Below, in pieces: positions 24,788-35,500 of a stretch of DNA of 48,141 bases. Source of the stretch: Candidatus Obscuribacterales bacterium. GTDB taxonomy: Bacteria > Cyanobacteriota > Vampirovibrionia > Obscuribacterales > Obscuribacteraceae. The stretch's first letter is position 1; each line of letters begins with the position of its first letter. Under the pieces are notes generated by a model. The model did no database searches, was not told where the DNA came from, and worked only from the letters and a program-made list of their open reading frames with translations. The position numbers and the translations under genes were made by a program. The stretch spans positions 1-48,141 of the forward strand of contig JAIETF010000036.1 in NCBI GenBank assembly GCA_019745415.1. Reading direction: 5' to 3'.

Positions 24788-25405
24788 CTAAACTTGCTTT
24801 AGTAAATTTTGCCAAGCTGGATGGCTCTCTATTTGCTTCAATGCCTCGCCCAGAAGGCTTATGCCAGGCTCCTTCTTGAACCAAGTGGAAGCCCCGGAAG
24901 GGTGTGGCAGCGGAATGACATTGCATTTGACACCGTATATGGTGTGTTCAAAACTTTGCCCAATCACGTCAACCAGTTGTACCTTACCCATCAATTGCTC
25001 TATTGCCAATTTACCAACTGGAATAACGAGCCGCGGCTGCAGTAGTTCAAACTCTTGCTTCATCCACTTGGAGCAATTCGAAATTTCTTCGTTATTTGGA
25101 ACTCTGTCACCGCCAGTCTTTGCCTTGCCCGGGAAACAACGGCACACTGCCGCCATGTAGGCTAGAGAACGAAATTGCTCTTCTGAAAGTCCTATAGAGC
25201 TGAACCACCTAAAGAGTGTCTTGCCTGCCGTCCAAGCAAAAGGCTTACCAAATTTCCCTTCATGAGGTCCCGGAGCCTGTCCAATCATAAAGACTTCCGA
25301 TTGCACCGGTGCTCCGGTTACCACCGGACCCACCATCTCGGGACAAGCTTGGCAGCTCTTGAGAAGGTTGACGTGTTTTTCCAATAAAACTTGAGTGTTA
25401 GACAT
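24788..25405 (-). CDS. Uracil-DNA glycosylase, family-4-like
   Basis: A 205-residue base-excision repair enzyme that removes uracil from DNA. Motif A reads GQAPGPHEGKFGKPF, close to the GEAPG of family 4, and motif B is HPSGAS. Four cysteines placed as in iron-sulfur UDGs are visible: CQAC near the N-terminus (18 and 21), one or two in AAVCRCFPG, and one in ISNCSKWM. I chose the ATG at 25405; a TTG at 25435 would add ten residues. The gene stands alone between two unrelated genes. Gln in place of Glu in motif A and Gly in place of Pro in motif B are modest departures from the textbook family. Confidence 0.87.
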   Translation of the reverse strand: MSNTQVLLEKHVNLLKSCQACPEMVGPVVTGAPVQSEVFMIGQAPGPHEGKFGKPFAWTAGKTLFRWFSSIGLSEEQFRSLAYMAAVCRCFPGKAKTGGDRVPNNEEISNCSKWMKQEFELLQPRLVIPVGKLAIEQLMGKVQLVDVIGQSFEHTIYGVKCNVIPLPHPSGASTWFKKEPGISLLGEALKQIESHPAWQNLLKQV

Positions 25406-25490
25406 GACTGATATGTTAGCCTTTCTTTGCCTCAATCTGCAAGTTGGTTCTGCAAGTACGACATTGAGTCGATATCTTGAATCACGACTG

Positions 25491-26678
25491 CTAGGCTACC
25501 AAAAATGCCTTCAGGTAGGAGGCACTTTTCACAAATTCTTGTTCCTTCTCCGCTTGATAATTTCTTATGAACCTTGAGCCAAAGTAACCAGCTCCGATGC
25601 AGCTGGAGAAAAATTCTCCTAAGCTGTGCCCAAGGATTATTTCGTTTGATAGAGCAACAAACAAACCAATATATTTTCTGCTAATTCCTCGCGCCACTTT
25701 GCGCGCCACCGTGCAAAATACCGCTATTGAGTCAAAAGCGTCTATTGAATCTTCTTCTCCTCCTTCCTTTTCGCTACTATTGCTGTTTTCTTCTAGCCAT
25801 TTCTCTAAGGGCTTATCTTCGGAATTCGTTTTTACCAAGCTGCTCTTGAGCCTTTCAAAGCGGCCCCCTGCTACAGCTCTAATCTTGAATGAGAACTCTA
25901 GATCGGTGAGTACGGTAAGAACTCTCTGGCTAGGTTCTTTTGTTAGTTTTACCAGCTCATCAAATGAACGTAATCCTTTCGATAGTTCTTGTAGCACTCT
26001 TTCGGCCAACTCTTCCGTCTTATCATCATTTCTGTATGCTGCTATTGCTGTCTCCGAGTCGAAGAAAGGCTTCGACTTTTTCTTTGGTCTCCTTCCTTTG
26101 TCTCTTTCTTCTGAGTTGTCTTCCTTGCCCTCATCTAGGGCATTCATTTCATCTATTGGCTTAACCAGCGCATTAGTGAGAATTGATCGCTTGGAGAAGA
26201 ATCTTTTGAACTGTATAAGCTTGACCTTGAGTCCGTCTTCTATAGATTCGTTCTGCTCAAATACGAGCAACGCACTTTTGATTATATGCAGAGATGATGA
26301 TTGTGATACTCCGATCGAGTAGCCAAGCCATTTTGAGCTAACAAAAAATCCTTTGTCTAAGATGTATATAGCAAACATCCAGGCTCTAATCTTTCTCACA
26401 CGGTGGAAGAATGTTCCCGCAGTGAAAAAACTTACCTTCTTACAATCCTTACATGATTGTGTTCGATGTTCGATTGATACCTCTACCTCTGGTGAACCGC
26501 ATTTCTTACACCTAAGGGTCCCTTGCTCTCTCATGTCATGTATGATTGTCAGCCAGCAGCTTTCGTCTGTGGGGAAACGTTTGTTAAAGCTATTGAGTAA
26601 CTGCCCTCGATAGACTTCATACTCTAACGTCATCAGATTCTTAAGTCTTTCATGAACTGAATTTTCAACGCTTGTCAT
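25491..26678 (-). CDS. Zinc-ribbon/HTH protein derived from an IS1595-type transposase N-terminus
   Basis: A 395-residue protein. ATG 26678 has a perfect GGAGG 8 nt upstream (plus-strand CCTCC 26687-26691). Residues 57-79 form a zinc ribbon (C57, C60, C76, C79). The next 60 residues follow the IS1595/ISXO2 transposase N-terminal pattern: FFTAGTFFH, R-x-W-M-F-A, a helix pair and GVSQSS. The DDE/N catalytic domain that should follow is absent. In its place are a charged linker, a winged-helix-like stretch (EELAERVLQELSKGLRSFDELVKLT), an acidic linker and a C-terminal helical part with hydrophobic helices. No terminal inverted repeats were seen, so it is not an insertion sequence. It is probably a domesticated DNA-binding protein; what it regulates is not shown. 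Confidence 0.65.
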   Translation of the reverse strand: MTSVENSVHERLKNLMTLEYEVYRGQLLNSFNKRFPTDESCWLTIIHDMREQGTLRCKKCGSPEVEVSIEHRTQSCKDCKKVSFFTAGTFFHRVRKIRAWMFAIYILDKGFFVSSKWLGYSIGVSQSSSLHIIKSALLVFEQNESIEDGLKVKLIQFKRFFSKRSILTNALVKPIDEMNALDEGKEDNSEERDKGRRPKKKSKPFFDSETAIAAYRNDDKTEELAERVLQELSKGLRSFDELVKLTKEPSQRVLTVLTDLEFSFKIRAVAGGRFERLKSSLVKTNSEDKPLEKWLEENSNSSEKEGGEEDSIDAFDSIAVFCTVARKVARGISRKYIGLFVALSNEIILGHSLGEFFSSCIGAGYFGSRFIRNYQAEKEQEFVKSASYLKAFLVA

Positions 26679-26763
26679 TTTCGCTACCTCCGTCTGATGT
26701 CTAAATATAAAGACGTAATCGCGGCGAAAAAAGTTCAAAATTTCTCTTGAATTTTATGTTCGT

Positions 26764-26791
26764 AAAATTAAACCGATATCGGTCTAATTTT
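26764..26791. terminator. 28-bp near-perfect palindrome with ACCGATATCGGT core
   Basis: The centre lies between 26777 and 26778. The arms pair over 14 bp with one mismatch (A26771 against C26784), and A-run and T-run ends flank them. It sits 12 bp beyond the stop of the LRR gene and upstream of the zinc-ribbon gene, both on the minus strand. It would therefore serve as the terminator of the former and lie in the promoter region of the latter. It shares the core and the TCTAnTTTTTTT arm with the palindrome at 10431-10464. Confidence 0.6.
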
Positions 26792-26802
26792 TTTCCTGAT
26801 AC

Positions 26803-27807
26803 TTAAAAACCGCGCCCTTTGGATATTGGCGCTAATATTCTCTCTATATCTTTGTTTTTCTGATGAGGTTTTTGCTTTTCTGTTTCTTTCGAACTGGTCT
26901 TTTCTTTTTTGATTCCGCTTATAGAGCTCTTTATATTCTTGACTCCCCTCTCCTGCAGAACTTTTATGCCAGCTTGCGTGATATTCGTGTATCGCAAGTC
27001 AATAAACTCTAGGTTAGGAAACTTCTGGAGAATAATTGAAACTGCTCTGTCGTCAATGTCAAGATTGCTCTGAAGGGATAGTCTCCTCAGTGAGTTCATT
27101 TTCTCAAGTTTCGCTAGGTCTTCATTCTTGAGTGATAGCTTCCCTATTGCAAGATTGGTCAGACCGGGGAGTTTAGAAAGTTTGGAGAGGTTTTCTTTTC
27201 TAAGATTGGTTTCGCTGAGATTCAGTCTCTTTAGCTGTTTCAAGTCTTTAAGTTGGTCAAGAAATTGTCCTTCAACGTGTGACATGTACAAATCTAGACT
27301 TCTTAATGACTTGAGCTTTCTGGCATCTCTTAGTCCTTCATCAGTCACTTCCGATCTGTCAGCACAAAGGACTGAGATTCCAGAGAATCGGCACATATAA
27401 TTGAGAGCAGGATCACCTTTTCTTTCATCTTCACTCTGTATAACGATATGCCGGAATACGAGCATATCTATGCTATCTGGCGAAAGTTTGGCTAGAGATG
27501 TTGGATTATTGATAAAGTTGTGATTGGGGAAGAATACAACAAACTTGTTCTGCGGAACTCTTATAACTCCTCTAGCCTTGAGCGGTGCCTCAGTTTCGTT
27601 TCTTTTGATCTCGAAGCTTGGTTTATCTTGTATTGAGATACCCCCGTATGAATCACCGGTAGGAAACTCGAGGATCCTTGCTGGTCGTGAGAAGCTATCC
27701 CACTCTTTGTCTGCAATTTCCTGGGAAACGCAATTATTTTGTAGGAAAATGGAACCGAGAGACGCTAGTGTTATTGATGTAAGAAGACGTCTTATGCCGC
27801 GTTTCAT
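26803..27807 (-). CDS. Secreted leucine-rich-repeat protein
   Basis: A 334-residue protein with a signal peptide (residues 1-28) and leucine-rich repeats at about 140-295 in the style L-x-x-L-x-x-L-x-L-x-x-(N/T)-x-(I/L). Examples are LKSLRSLDLYMSHVEG, LKQLKRLNLSETNL and FPNLEFIDLRYTNIT. A basic Lys/Glu/Thr tail follows. ATG 27807 is preceded by GGAGGG 6 nt away. It lies 143 bp downstream of the RND adaptor on the same strand but seems to have its own leader. LRRs of this secreted bacterial type bind proteins; no target is evident. The region is visibly richer in A/T than its surroundings. Confidence 0.8.
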   Translation of the reverse strand: MKRGIRRLLTSITLASLGSIFLQNNCVSQEIADKEWDSFSRPARILEFPTGDSYGGISIQDKPSFEIKRNETEAPLKARGVIRVPQNKFVVFFPNHNFINNPTSLAKLSPDSIDMLVFRHIVIQSEDERKGDPALNYMCRFSGISVLCADRSEVTDEGLRDARKLKSLRSLDLYMSHVEGQFLDQLKDLKQLKRLNLSETNLRKENLSKLSKLPGLTNLAIGKLSLKNEDLAKLEKMNSLRRLSLQSNLDIDDRAVSIILQKFPNLEFIDLRYTNITQAGIKVLQERGVKNIKSSISGIKKEKTSSKETEKQKPHQKNKDIERILAPISKGRGF

Positions 27808-27951
27808 GCAGCCCTCCGATGGGTCTGTTCTGAGATTTAAAGGCTGTGTCCTAAGTTCGCCTATAGTGAGGATCGATATTCAATTTGCCGGTCCTATAGT
27901 TGATTGAAGGAATCCCAAAATTGCCTCTTCATCCCTCTTGGTTGCGTCTAT

Positions 27952-29340
27952 TTAGCTTTTACTCTTTTCTTCGCTAAGCGGAATTTCTTGCACGGCTTCT
28001 CCGTCAATGATGTCGTCGTTTGGACTGACAGCAACATGCTCGTTACCATTCAGACCTATCCTTATTTCAACTTCGTCGCCGAAGTCTCTTCCGATTGTAA
28101 CCTTCTGATAGCGCGCTTTACCATTCTCTGCGACTACTAAGTACTGCCCGTCAGGTCTGGTTACTATGGTAGTGCCTGGGACTCGAATCCACTTTTCTTC
28201 TCTTACTCCGGTCAGGTTAACCTCTCCATACATACCAGGCAGGAGAGCATGGTCGGGATTCGGTATCTGAATTTCGGTTTGTCTGGTACGGGTGTTTGGG
28301 TCCAGAGCACCGCTGACATTTGTAACCACTCCGATGAAGTTTCTCTCGGGAAATTCAGGGACCAGAATTTTTGCCGCCATACCTGCTTTCAGATAACGCG
28401 CCACTCTTTGAGGCGCATTTACGTAGATTCTAAGGCGGTCGATTTTGGCTAGTTGGAACAACTCGAGGCTCTCCGACATACTTCCTTTTGTTATGAGGGC
28501 GCCTGGATCAACTTTTCTATAGGTGATGATACCGTCAAAAGGTGCGATAACTTTCTGAAAGCCTTGCTCCGCCTCGAGCCGTTTTACTTCGGCTTGTTTC
28601 GCTAGAACATTCGCGATTGTTTCGTTGACTTGCGAGCGACTGGCGACAACCTGAGCTTCAGCGGCTTTTAGATTGGCCTGGCTTGCCTTGAGGTCAGCTG
28701 TCATTGCTTCAAGGAGGCGTACTTTTTCGTCTCGGCTTTGGAAACTAACGGCACCTCTTTCGGCAAGATTTTGCCATCTAGTGGCGGTGACGGTGGCATA
28801 GTCTACGTTGCCCTTAGCCTTTTCAACTTCGGCTTGAGCAGTCACTTGCTTGGCGATAGACTCCTTTAGCTCTGCTTTGGATTTTTCCTCGCCTGCTCTG
28901 GCGCGAGCAAGATCGGCTCTGGCTTGTGCCAAGCTTTCGTCTATAGTGGGAGTATCGATACGAGCCAATAGTTGACCAGTCTTCACATGATCGCCTATGT
29001 CGACCATTCTATCTCTAAGATAACCATCCACGCGGGCGTAGATTGTCGTGTATTGAATGGCGCCGATATTGCCCGGTAGGGTCAGTGATTCAGTTTCGCG
29101 CGCCGGGCGGGCGATGATGGTGCGCACTACCGGCACGGCGCCGCTGGTTTCGGCGTGCATTTTGTCCAGTTCTTTCTTCCTTTCCAATCTGGGAAGAAAG
29201 CCGATAGTGAGGAGAACTGCGGCAATTATCAAAACGACGATGATTACCACCAGCAAACGTCCCATGCCCGTACTGTTTCGTTTTCCCGTGCATGAATGCT
29301 TCAACTGTTGCCTGGTTTTCATTGGTTTAGTGGTTGTCAT
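27952..29340 (-). CDS. RND efflux periplasmic adaptor (membrane-fusion protein)
   Basis: A 462-residue AcrA/MdtA-type adaptor. It has a cytoplasmic basic start and a TM anchor (about 27-48). The first lipoyl half reads YTTIYARVDGYLRDRMVDIGDHVKTGQLLARIDTP, followed by a long Ala/Lys/Glu coiled-coil hairpin (about 125-240). Then come the second lipoyl half (VIAPFDGIITYRKVDPGALI), a beta-barrel domain and a membrane-proximal domain. It links the inner-membrane RND pump to the outer-membrane channel across the periplasm. Its start overlaps the stop of the second RND gene by 14 bp, so it is the last gene of the pump operon. Confidence 0.93.
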   Translation of the reverse strand: MTTTKPMKTRQQLKHSCTGKRNSTGMGRLLVVIIVVLIIAAVLLTIGFLPRLERKKELDKMHAETSGAVPVVRTIIARPARETESLTLPGNIGAIQYTTIYARVDGYLRDRMVDIGDHVKTGQLLARIDTPTIDESLAQARADLARARAGEEKSKAELKESIAKQVTAQAEVEKAKGNVDYATVTATRWQNLAERGAVSFQSRDEKVRLLEAMTADLKASQANLKAAEAQVVASRSQVNETIANVLAKQAEVKRLEAEQGFQKVIAPFDGIITYRKVDPGALITKGSMSESLELFQLAKIDRLRIYVNAPQRVARYLKAGMAAKILVPEFPERNFIGVVTNVSGALDPNTRTRQTEIQIPNPDHALLPGMYGEVNLTGVREEKWIRVPGTTIVTRPDGQYLVVAENGKARYQKVTIGRDFGDEVEIRIGLNGNEHVAVSPNDDIIDGEAVQEIPLSEEKSKS

Positions 29341-32300
29341 TGATATGCTGAGCCTTTTCTCTATTATTATCCTTGGCTTTGCCCTTTCTTAAAAGGCTGA
29401 AGACAAGAGGAACGAAAAAGAGAGTTGAGAAGGTAGCCACTGTCAGACCACCGATTACGGCTCTGCCGATCGGGGCATTTTGCGACCCCCCTTGACCGGC
29501 ACCTATAGCCATAGGAATCATGCCGATAATCATCGCGGTAGCGGTCATAATTACGGGGCGGAATCGTTCGAAGCCGGCTTCCAGGGCTGCTGCCCGTCCA
29601 TCTTTGCCCTCGTGAATTTGTTCGTTTGCAAAGGTTACCATCAAGATGGAGTTGGCTGAAGCGACTCCAACCGTCATGATGGTGCCCATCAATGCGGGAA
29701 TCGAGAATGTAGTTTGGGTGACGAAGAGACTCCAAAGAATGCCTGTGAGGGCGCCCGGTATGGCCATCAAAATAATTACCGGATCTGTCCAACTCTGGAA
29801 GTTGACCACTAAGAGTAGGTAAACGAGTAGGAGGGCGAAGACTAGTCCGAAGATCAAGGCTTTGAAAGCCGATTGCATGCTCAGAACTTGACCGCCCATG
29901 GTGAGCTGGCTGGCTTTGGGGAGTTCGGGGCGATACTTATTCATGATCTTTTCTATGTCTCTTGCAACTCCGCCCAAGTCTCTGTCCTGGCAAGCTGCAT
30001 AGATGTCGAATACCGGCTGGGCATTGAGGTGATTTACTACAGCCGGGGTGCAGTCGCGATAGGGCACTGCCACGTTTGTCAAAAGTGGTGGTTGCATTTT
30101 TTTGCTGGTTGTCTTTGAAGTGAGCGGTGTGACTCGCATATCATCGATGGTGGCGATTTTATACTGAGGAGCCTGGGCTGCCAGGTTGTAGTTGACACCG
30201 TTTTTGGTATTTAGCCAGAAATTTGGCGCAGTCTGGAAGCTGGAGCTGAGTGTGACAAGAAAGGAGTTGGATACGTCACGCTGGGTCAGTCCCATTTCGT
30301 TGGCTCTGGTACGGTCTACTTCAAATACGAATTGCGGCGCGTTAACCACTTGGTGCATACAGACATCGACAGCACCCCTGACTTTTTCAACTTCACGCTT
30401 TATCTTTTGAGCCAGTTCGTAGTTTTTCGGCACGTCCAAGCCAGTCAGCCTGATGTCTATTGGCGCGGGCAGTCCGGCATTCAAGATTTGCGTCACTATA
30501 TCGGCCGGCTGGAAATAGTATGAAACTTCGGGGAAATCTTTGGTGAGCATAGCCCGAATTTCTTTCTGGTACTGACCAGTCGGCTTGGAACGGTCTTCTT
30601 TGAGGGTGACCAGAATTTCGCCGTCGGCTTCGCTTATCGTCTGGCTATCAGAAAATGCATAGTTGACCCCGCTTACAGGCATGCCTATGTTATCTGTAAT
30701 GATTTCAATTTCTTCTTTAGGCACCACAGTCGAAATGGCGCGCTCGATACTTTTGAAGATTCTCTCGGTTTCTTCTACTCTTGTTCCGGGACGGCAATTG
30801 ACATGCAGTCTTAGTTGTCCGGCATCTATTGCCGGAAAGAAGTCTTGTCCGATCATAGGCAAGAGCATCATAGTGGCGGCATAGAATGAAAGGAAGCCTC
30901 CGACTGCAAAATAAGGATGATCCAGTGCTTGGTCTAGGGTGTGTTTGTAGACACCCCGCAGCCACTCAAAGCCATGATCGATTACTTTATGAACGCCGCC
31001 CAAAAATGAAAAGAGAGGGCTCAATAAATTGCTCTTTTTCTTGGTCGTCTCTGGATTCTCTTTCTGTTCATGTTCGTGGGCAAGCAAATTCTTAGACATT
31101 AGCGGCACTATTGTGCGCGAGAGACCATAAGAGGCCAGCATGGCAAAAGCCACGGCCATCCCTAAGGGTACAAATAATGAGCGCGACGGCTCGGTTAGAA
31201 ATACCACCGGCACAAAAACAATACATATAGAGAGTGTCGAAACCAAGGCGGGCGTGGCTACCTGGGCCGCGCCGTCCAGTATGGCTGTGACTATGTCTTT
31301 GCCCATAGCCATATTACGGTGCACATTCTCTACTTCTACCGTGGCATCGTCCACCAACATACCGACGGCAAGAGCTAGACCGCCCAGAGTCATTGAGTTA
31401 ATACTCTGACCGCAGATATGCAGTCCGATTATTGAACAGAGCATAGCTAGCGGAATCGAAGTGGCCACTATTAAAGTAGAACGCCAGCTACCCAATAGAG
31501 CCAGCATCATCAAGGCGGTCAAACCCGCTGCTGTCACTGCTTCTCTGATCACATCGTCGACGCACTCTTTGACAAAGATCGATTGGTCGGTGAGTACCGA
31601 GATGACGCAGGCCGGCGGCACAATTTTCTGAATGTCGGGCAAGGCTTTCTTGATGCGCTCCACCACCGAAAGTGTGGAAGCCGTGCCGTTCTTTAAAATG
31701 TTGAAAAGTACGGCGCGGCGTCCATCTTGGTTGACTATGTTGAGCTGGGGTTGATAACCGTCATGCACATTGGCTACATCTTTTATGAAGACAACGGCCC
31801 CTTTGCGCGATTTGACCGGGATTTTATTGAGCTCTTCTATCTTGAGCGGAATATTATTGAGGGTCATGATGTATTCGTAGGGGCCAATCTTCGCCGTACC
31901 GGAAGGGGCGATAATGGTTTGCGAATTCATGGCCGTAACCACATCATTAGCTGAGACCCCCAGGGCCACCAAAGCATTCGGGTCGAGATCGACCATAACC
32001 TGGCGATACTTGCCGCCGTAAGGAAAGGGAATGGTAGCACCTTGGATGGTGGCGAGCTGGTTGCGTACGAAGTTATTGGCAATATCGAACAGTTCGGCTT
32101 CAGACAGGGTCTTTGAGCCGATGCCAAGTTGAATAACCGGCACATCGGTGGCACTGCTGACGGTGACAAAGGGGGGTGTGATGGAAGGGGGTAGATATTC
32201 CAGAACTGCCGAACCCATCGATGTCACCATGGCTACTGCTTCACCAATATCGGTGCCTTTATGCAGGTAGACTTTGATGATGCTCATGCCCGAGAGCGAA

Positions 32301-32551
32301 GTCGATTCTATTTTTTCGATACCATTTACGGTGGAGGTCAGCCAGCGCTCGGTCACGGTGGTGATCAGGTTCTCTATATTGTAGGGTGACATACCGGTGA
32401 AGGTATAGACGGCGCTGACAATCGGTACGTCGATAATCGGAAAAATATCGACTGCCATTTGTTTGATGGAAAGAATGCCGAAGATCAATATGGCAAGCGA
32501 CATCACTATGAATGTATGGGCTCGCTTGAGAGCCAGTTCAACTATCCACAT
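29327..32551 (-). CDS. RND efflux pump inner-membrane subunit, second copy
   Basis: A 1074-residue AcrB-like pump of the HAE-1 superfamily: TM1 at the start, two large periplasmic loops and twelve TM helices. The proton-relay pair D401-D402 in TM4 (GMLVDDATVEVENV) is present. The TM10 lysine of AcrB (K940) is replaced by Ala966 in GVASANSIL. The TM11 Arg and Thr (FERFRPVIMTATAM) remain. It is a tandem duplicate of the gene upstream (32538-35804); the two share the first 19 bases after the start codon's first base and most TM motifs. It overlaps that gene by 14 bp and overlaps the adaptor gene by 14 bp. Two different RND subunits with one adaptor recall MdtABC, where MdtB and MdtC form a mixed trimer. 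Confidence 0.93.
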   Translation of the reverse strand: MWIVELALKRAHTFIVMSLAILIFGILSIKQMAVDIFPIIDVPIVSAVYTFTGMSPYNIENLITTVTERWLTSTVNGIEKIESTSLSGMSIIKVYLHKGTDIGEAVAMVTSMGSAVLEYLPPSITPPFVTVSSATDVPVIQLGIGSKTLSEAELFDIANNFVRNQLATIQGATIPFPYGGKYRQVMVDLDPNALVALGVSANDVVTAMNSQTIIAPSGTAKIGPYEYIMTLNNIPLKIEELNKIPVKSRKGAVVFIKDVANVHDGYQPQLNIVNQDGRRAVLFNILKNGTASTLSVVERIKKALPDIQKIVPPACVISVLTDQSIFVKECVDDVIREAVTAAGLTALMMLALLGSWRSTLIVATSIPLAMLCSIIGLHICGQSINSMTLGGLALAVGMLVDDATVEVENVHRNMAMGKDIVTAILDGAAQVATPALVSTLSICIVFVPVVFLTEPSRSLFVPLGMAVAFAMLASYGLSRTIVPLMSKNLLAHEHEQKENPETTKKKSNLLSPLFSFLGGVHKVIDHGFEWLRGVYKHTLDQALDHPYFAVGGFLSFYAATMMLLPMIGQDFFPAIDAGQLRLHVNCRPGTRVEETERIFKSIERAISTVVPKEEIEIITDNIGMPVSGVNYAFSDSQTISEADGEILVTLKEDRSKPTGQYQKEIRAMLTKDFPEVSYYFQPADIVTQILNAGLPAPIDIRLTGLDVPKNYELAQKIKREVEKVRGAVDVCMHQVVNAPQFVFEVDRTRANEMGLTQRDVSNSFLVTLSSSFQTAPNFWLNTKNGVNYNLAAQAPQYKIATIDDMRVTPLTSKTTSKKMQPPLLTNVAVPYRDCTPAVVNHLNAQPVFDIYAACQDRDLGGVARDIEKIMNKYRPELPKASQLTMGGQVLSMQSAFKALIFGLVFALLLVYLLLVVNFQSWTDPVIILMAIPGALTGILWSLFVTQTTFSIPALMGTIMTVGVASANSILMVTFANEQIHEGKDGRAAALEAGFERFRPVIMTATAMIIGMIPMAIGAGQGGSQNAPIGRAVIGGLTVATFSTLFFVPLVFSLLRKGKAKDNNREKAQHINDNH

Positions 32552-35500
32552 ATTTAGTCCTTCCTGTTTTGCGTCTCAGCAGATAAAAAATCAAAGGCAC
32601 AAAGAAAAGGGTGGAAATAGTGGCGATAGACAGTCCTCCAATGACGGCGCGCCCAATTGGCGCGTTTTGAGAACCGCCTTCGCCACCACCTATGGCCATA
32701 GGAATCATCCCTATGATCATCGCCGAGGCAGTCATAATCACCGGACGAAAGCGCTCGAAGCCTGCATTTAAGGCGGCCTTGAACGCTCGCTCTTGCATAC
32801 CCTTTGTTTCGTCCAACTCTTCCAGCTGGCTGCGAGCAAAGGTGACCATCAAGATGGAATTAGCCGAAGCCACCCCCATGGTCATGATCGTTCCCATCAG
32901 GGCTGGAATCGAGAAAGTGGTTTGGGTAAGAAAAAGGCTGAGGACGATGCCTGATAGGGCACCGGGAATAGCCATTAAGATAATAATCGGATCGCTCCAG
33001 CTCTGGAAGTTGATCACCAAGAGCAAGTAGACCAAAACCAAGGCAAAGACTAGTCCGCCGATAAGAGCTAGGAAAGCCAGATTCATGCTTAGGACCTGAC
33101 CCATCATAATAACTTTGCAGCCCCTCGGCAGATTTTTCTTAACTCCGTCGATGATTTTCTGAATGTCGGATGAAACACCACCCAGGTCGCGGTCCTGACA
33201 AGCAGCATAAATATCGTAGACCGGTTGGACGTTTATATGATTGATCACTAGAGGTGTTGATTCTCTTTGAAAAGTGGCGAGATTCATCAGTAATTGACCA
33301 CGCTTGAGACTATCTCCCTGAGTGAGACCGCTATCCGGCTGAGGGTCGCCGGTGACTGATGGATTGATGCCTTTGGTGTCTCCTGTAATCTGGGTAAGGC
33401 CAATCTGGTTGATCGTGGAAAGTTCGCGCTGTGGGGTCTGCACTGCCAAGTTGTAGCTGATGCCGTTCTTTGGGTTTACCCAAAAATTTGGATTGGTTTG
33501 AAAAGAAGAACTGGTATTGATATTGAATGAATTGGAAACATCGGCTTGGGTAATGCCGGCTTCTTGGGCAAAGGTGCGGTTTACCGACCACTTGAGATGA
33601 GGTCCATCGGTTATCTGGTGCAAAGATGTGTCGACTGCACCTTTTACTTTTTCTACTTTTCGCTTTAGTTCTTTTGCTAAGGCATAGTTGTTCTTGTTGT
33701 AGCCGATCACTTTTATGTCAATCGGAGCCGGCAGACCGGCATTTAGGATTTGCGTGACAATGTCTCCTGGTTGGAAGTAGAAGACCAGATCGGGGAAACG
33801 TTCGCGCATCATTTTGCGCACTATCTTTTGATAAAAAGCCGTATCATGTCGCCTTTCTTCTTTTAGTGACACAAGTATCTCGCCGTCGGCTTCGCTGGCT
33901 GTCTGACTGTCGCTATAGGCATAGTTGATGCCGGAACAGGGTAGTCCGATGTTATCTGAGATGGATGCTATCTCATCGCTCGGTATCACTTCTTTTACGG
34001 CCGCTTCTACTTTCTTGAAAATGCTCTCGGTGATTTCCACTCTGGTGCCGGCATGGCAGGCTACGTGCATGCGCAGCTGACCGCCGTCTATTTCTGGAAA
34101 ATAGTCTTGGCCAATCAAGGGCAATAAACTCAGCAAGGCGGCGTAAAGAGAGAGGAAGCCCGCCACAGAAAGCAAAGGATGGCTGAGAACTTTTTGCAAG
34201 AGACCGCTATAGAAGACTCGCACAGCCTCAAAGATACCGTCGATGAACTGGAAAATGCTGGAGAAAATATTCTGCTTCTTATCTGTCTCACTTTCGCTTG
34301 AATGGTGGCTTTCTTTTGCAAGAAGAGTCTTTGACATGAGCGGTACAACTGTGCGCGACAGACCATATGAAGCCAACATGGCAAATGTTACTGAAAGACC
34401 GAGGGGCACGAACAAAGAACGGCTCGGCTCGGTAAGAAAGAAGAGCGGCACAAAAACGATACAGATAGAAAGGGTGGAGACAAGCGCCGGTAAAGCCACT
34501 TGTCTGGCTCCGTCCAGAATGGCTGTCTCTATGTCTTTGCCCATAGCCATATTGCGATGCACGTTTTCGACTTCTACTGTGGCGTCGTCCACCAGCATGC
34601 CTACAGCCAGAGCCAGACCGCCGAGAGTCATCGAATTTATTGTTTGTCCGGTAATGTTGAGACCGATTATCGCAGCCAAAATAGCAAGCGGAATCGATGT
34701 GGCAACAATAAGGGTGGAGCGCCAACTGCCAAGGAGCGCCAGCATCATTACTGCGGTGAGGAGGGCGGCGGTCAGGGCTTCTCTTACCACTTCGCTGACA
34801 CATTCGCGCACAAAGCGAGACTGGTCTGTGATCACTTCAATCTGACATTCTTTCGGCACCATCGATTTCAGTCTGGGCAAGACTTCTTTAACTCCCTGCA
34901 CGACCTTTAGAGTCGAGGCGTCGCCGCTTTTGAGAATATTAAAGAGAACTGCTCTTTTGCCGTTCAAATTGACTATATTGAGTTGCGGTTGATAGCCGTC
35001 ATGCACGGTCGCTACGTCTTTGAGAAAGACTACTGCCTCGGTCTGCGCTTTAGTCAAAGCTGTCTTGACCGGAATGTTATTGAGTAGGGCTATACGATTT
35101 GGAATATTGTTCAGTACGACAGTGTATTCGTAGGGACCTGACTTGAAAGTGCCTGTAGGTGCCACCACCGATTGATCGTTCACCGCGGTCATCACGTCAT
35201 AGGCCGAGAGCGCCTGGGCGCGCAGCGCCGCCGGGTCTAAATCGATGGTAACCTGGCGATATTTACCGCCATAAGGGAAGGGGGTGATTGCACCTTGAAC
35301 GGTGGCAAGCTGAGTGCGAAAGAGATTGTTTGCTATGTCGAAAAGCTTTTCTTCGGCAATGGTATCGCTATGTATGGCCAACTGCATGACCGGCACATCG
35401 GTCGCTGACGAACGGGTCACAAAGGGGGCGCTTATGCCTCGCGGCAATTGTCTTAGAATGGCCGCGCCTACCGACGAGACCATGGCTACTGCTTCGCCAA

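Noticed and set aside
25597..26322. 241-codon plus-strand Ser/Leu-rich frame
   Set aside because: Lies opposite the zinc-ribbon protein, whose start site and cysteines are clear.
25491..26678. Active IS1595-family insertion sequence
   Set aside because: No catalytic domain, no terminal inverted repeats and no target-site duplication seen.
32538..32551. Frameshift joining the two RND genes
   Set aside because: Each has a full RND length with its own start and stop; the overlap is normal translational coupling.
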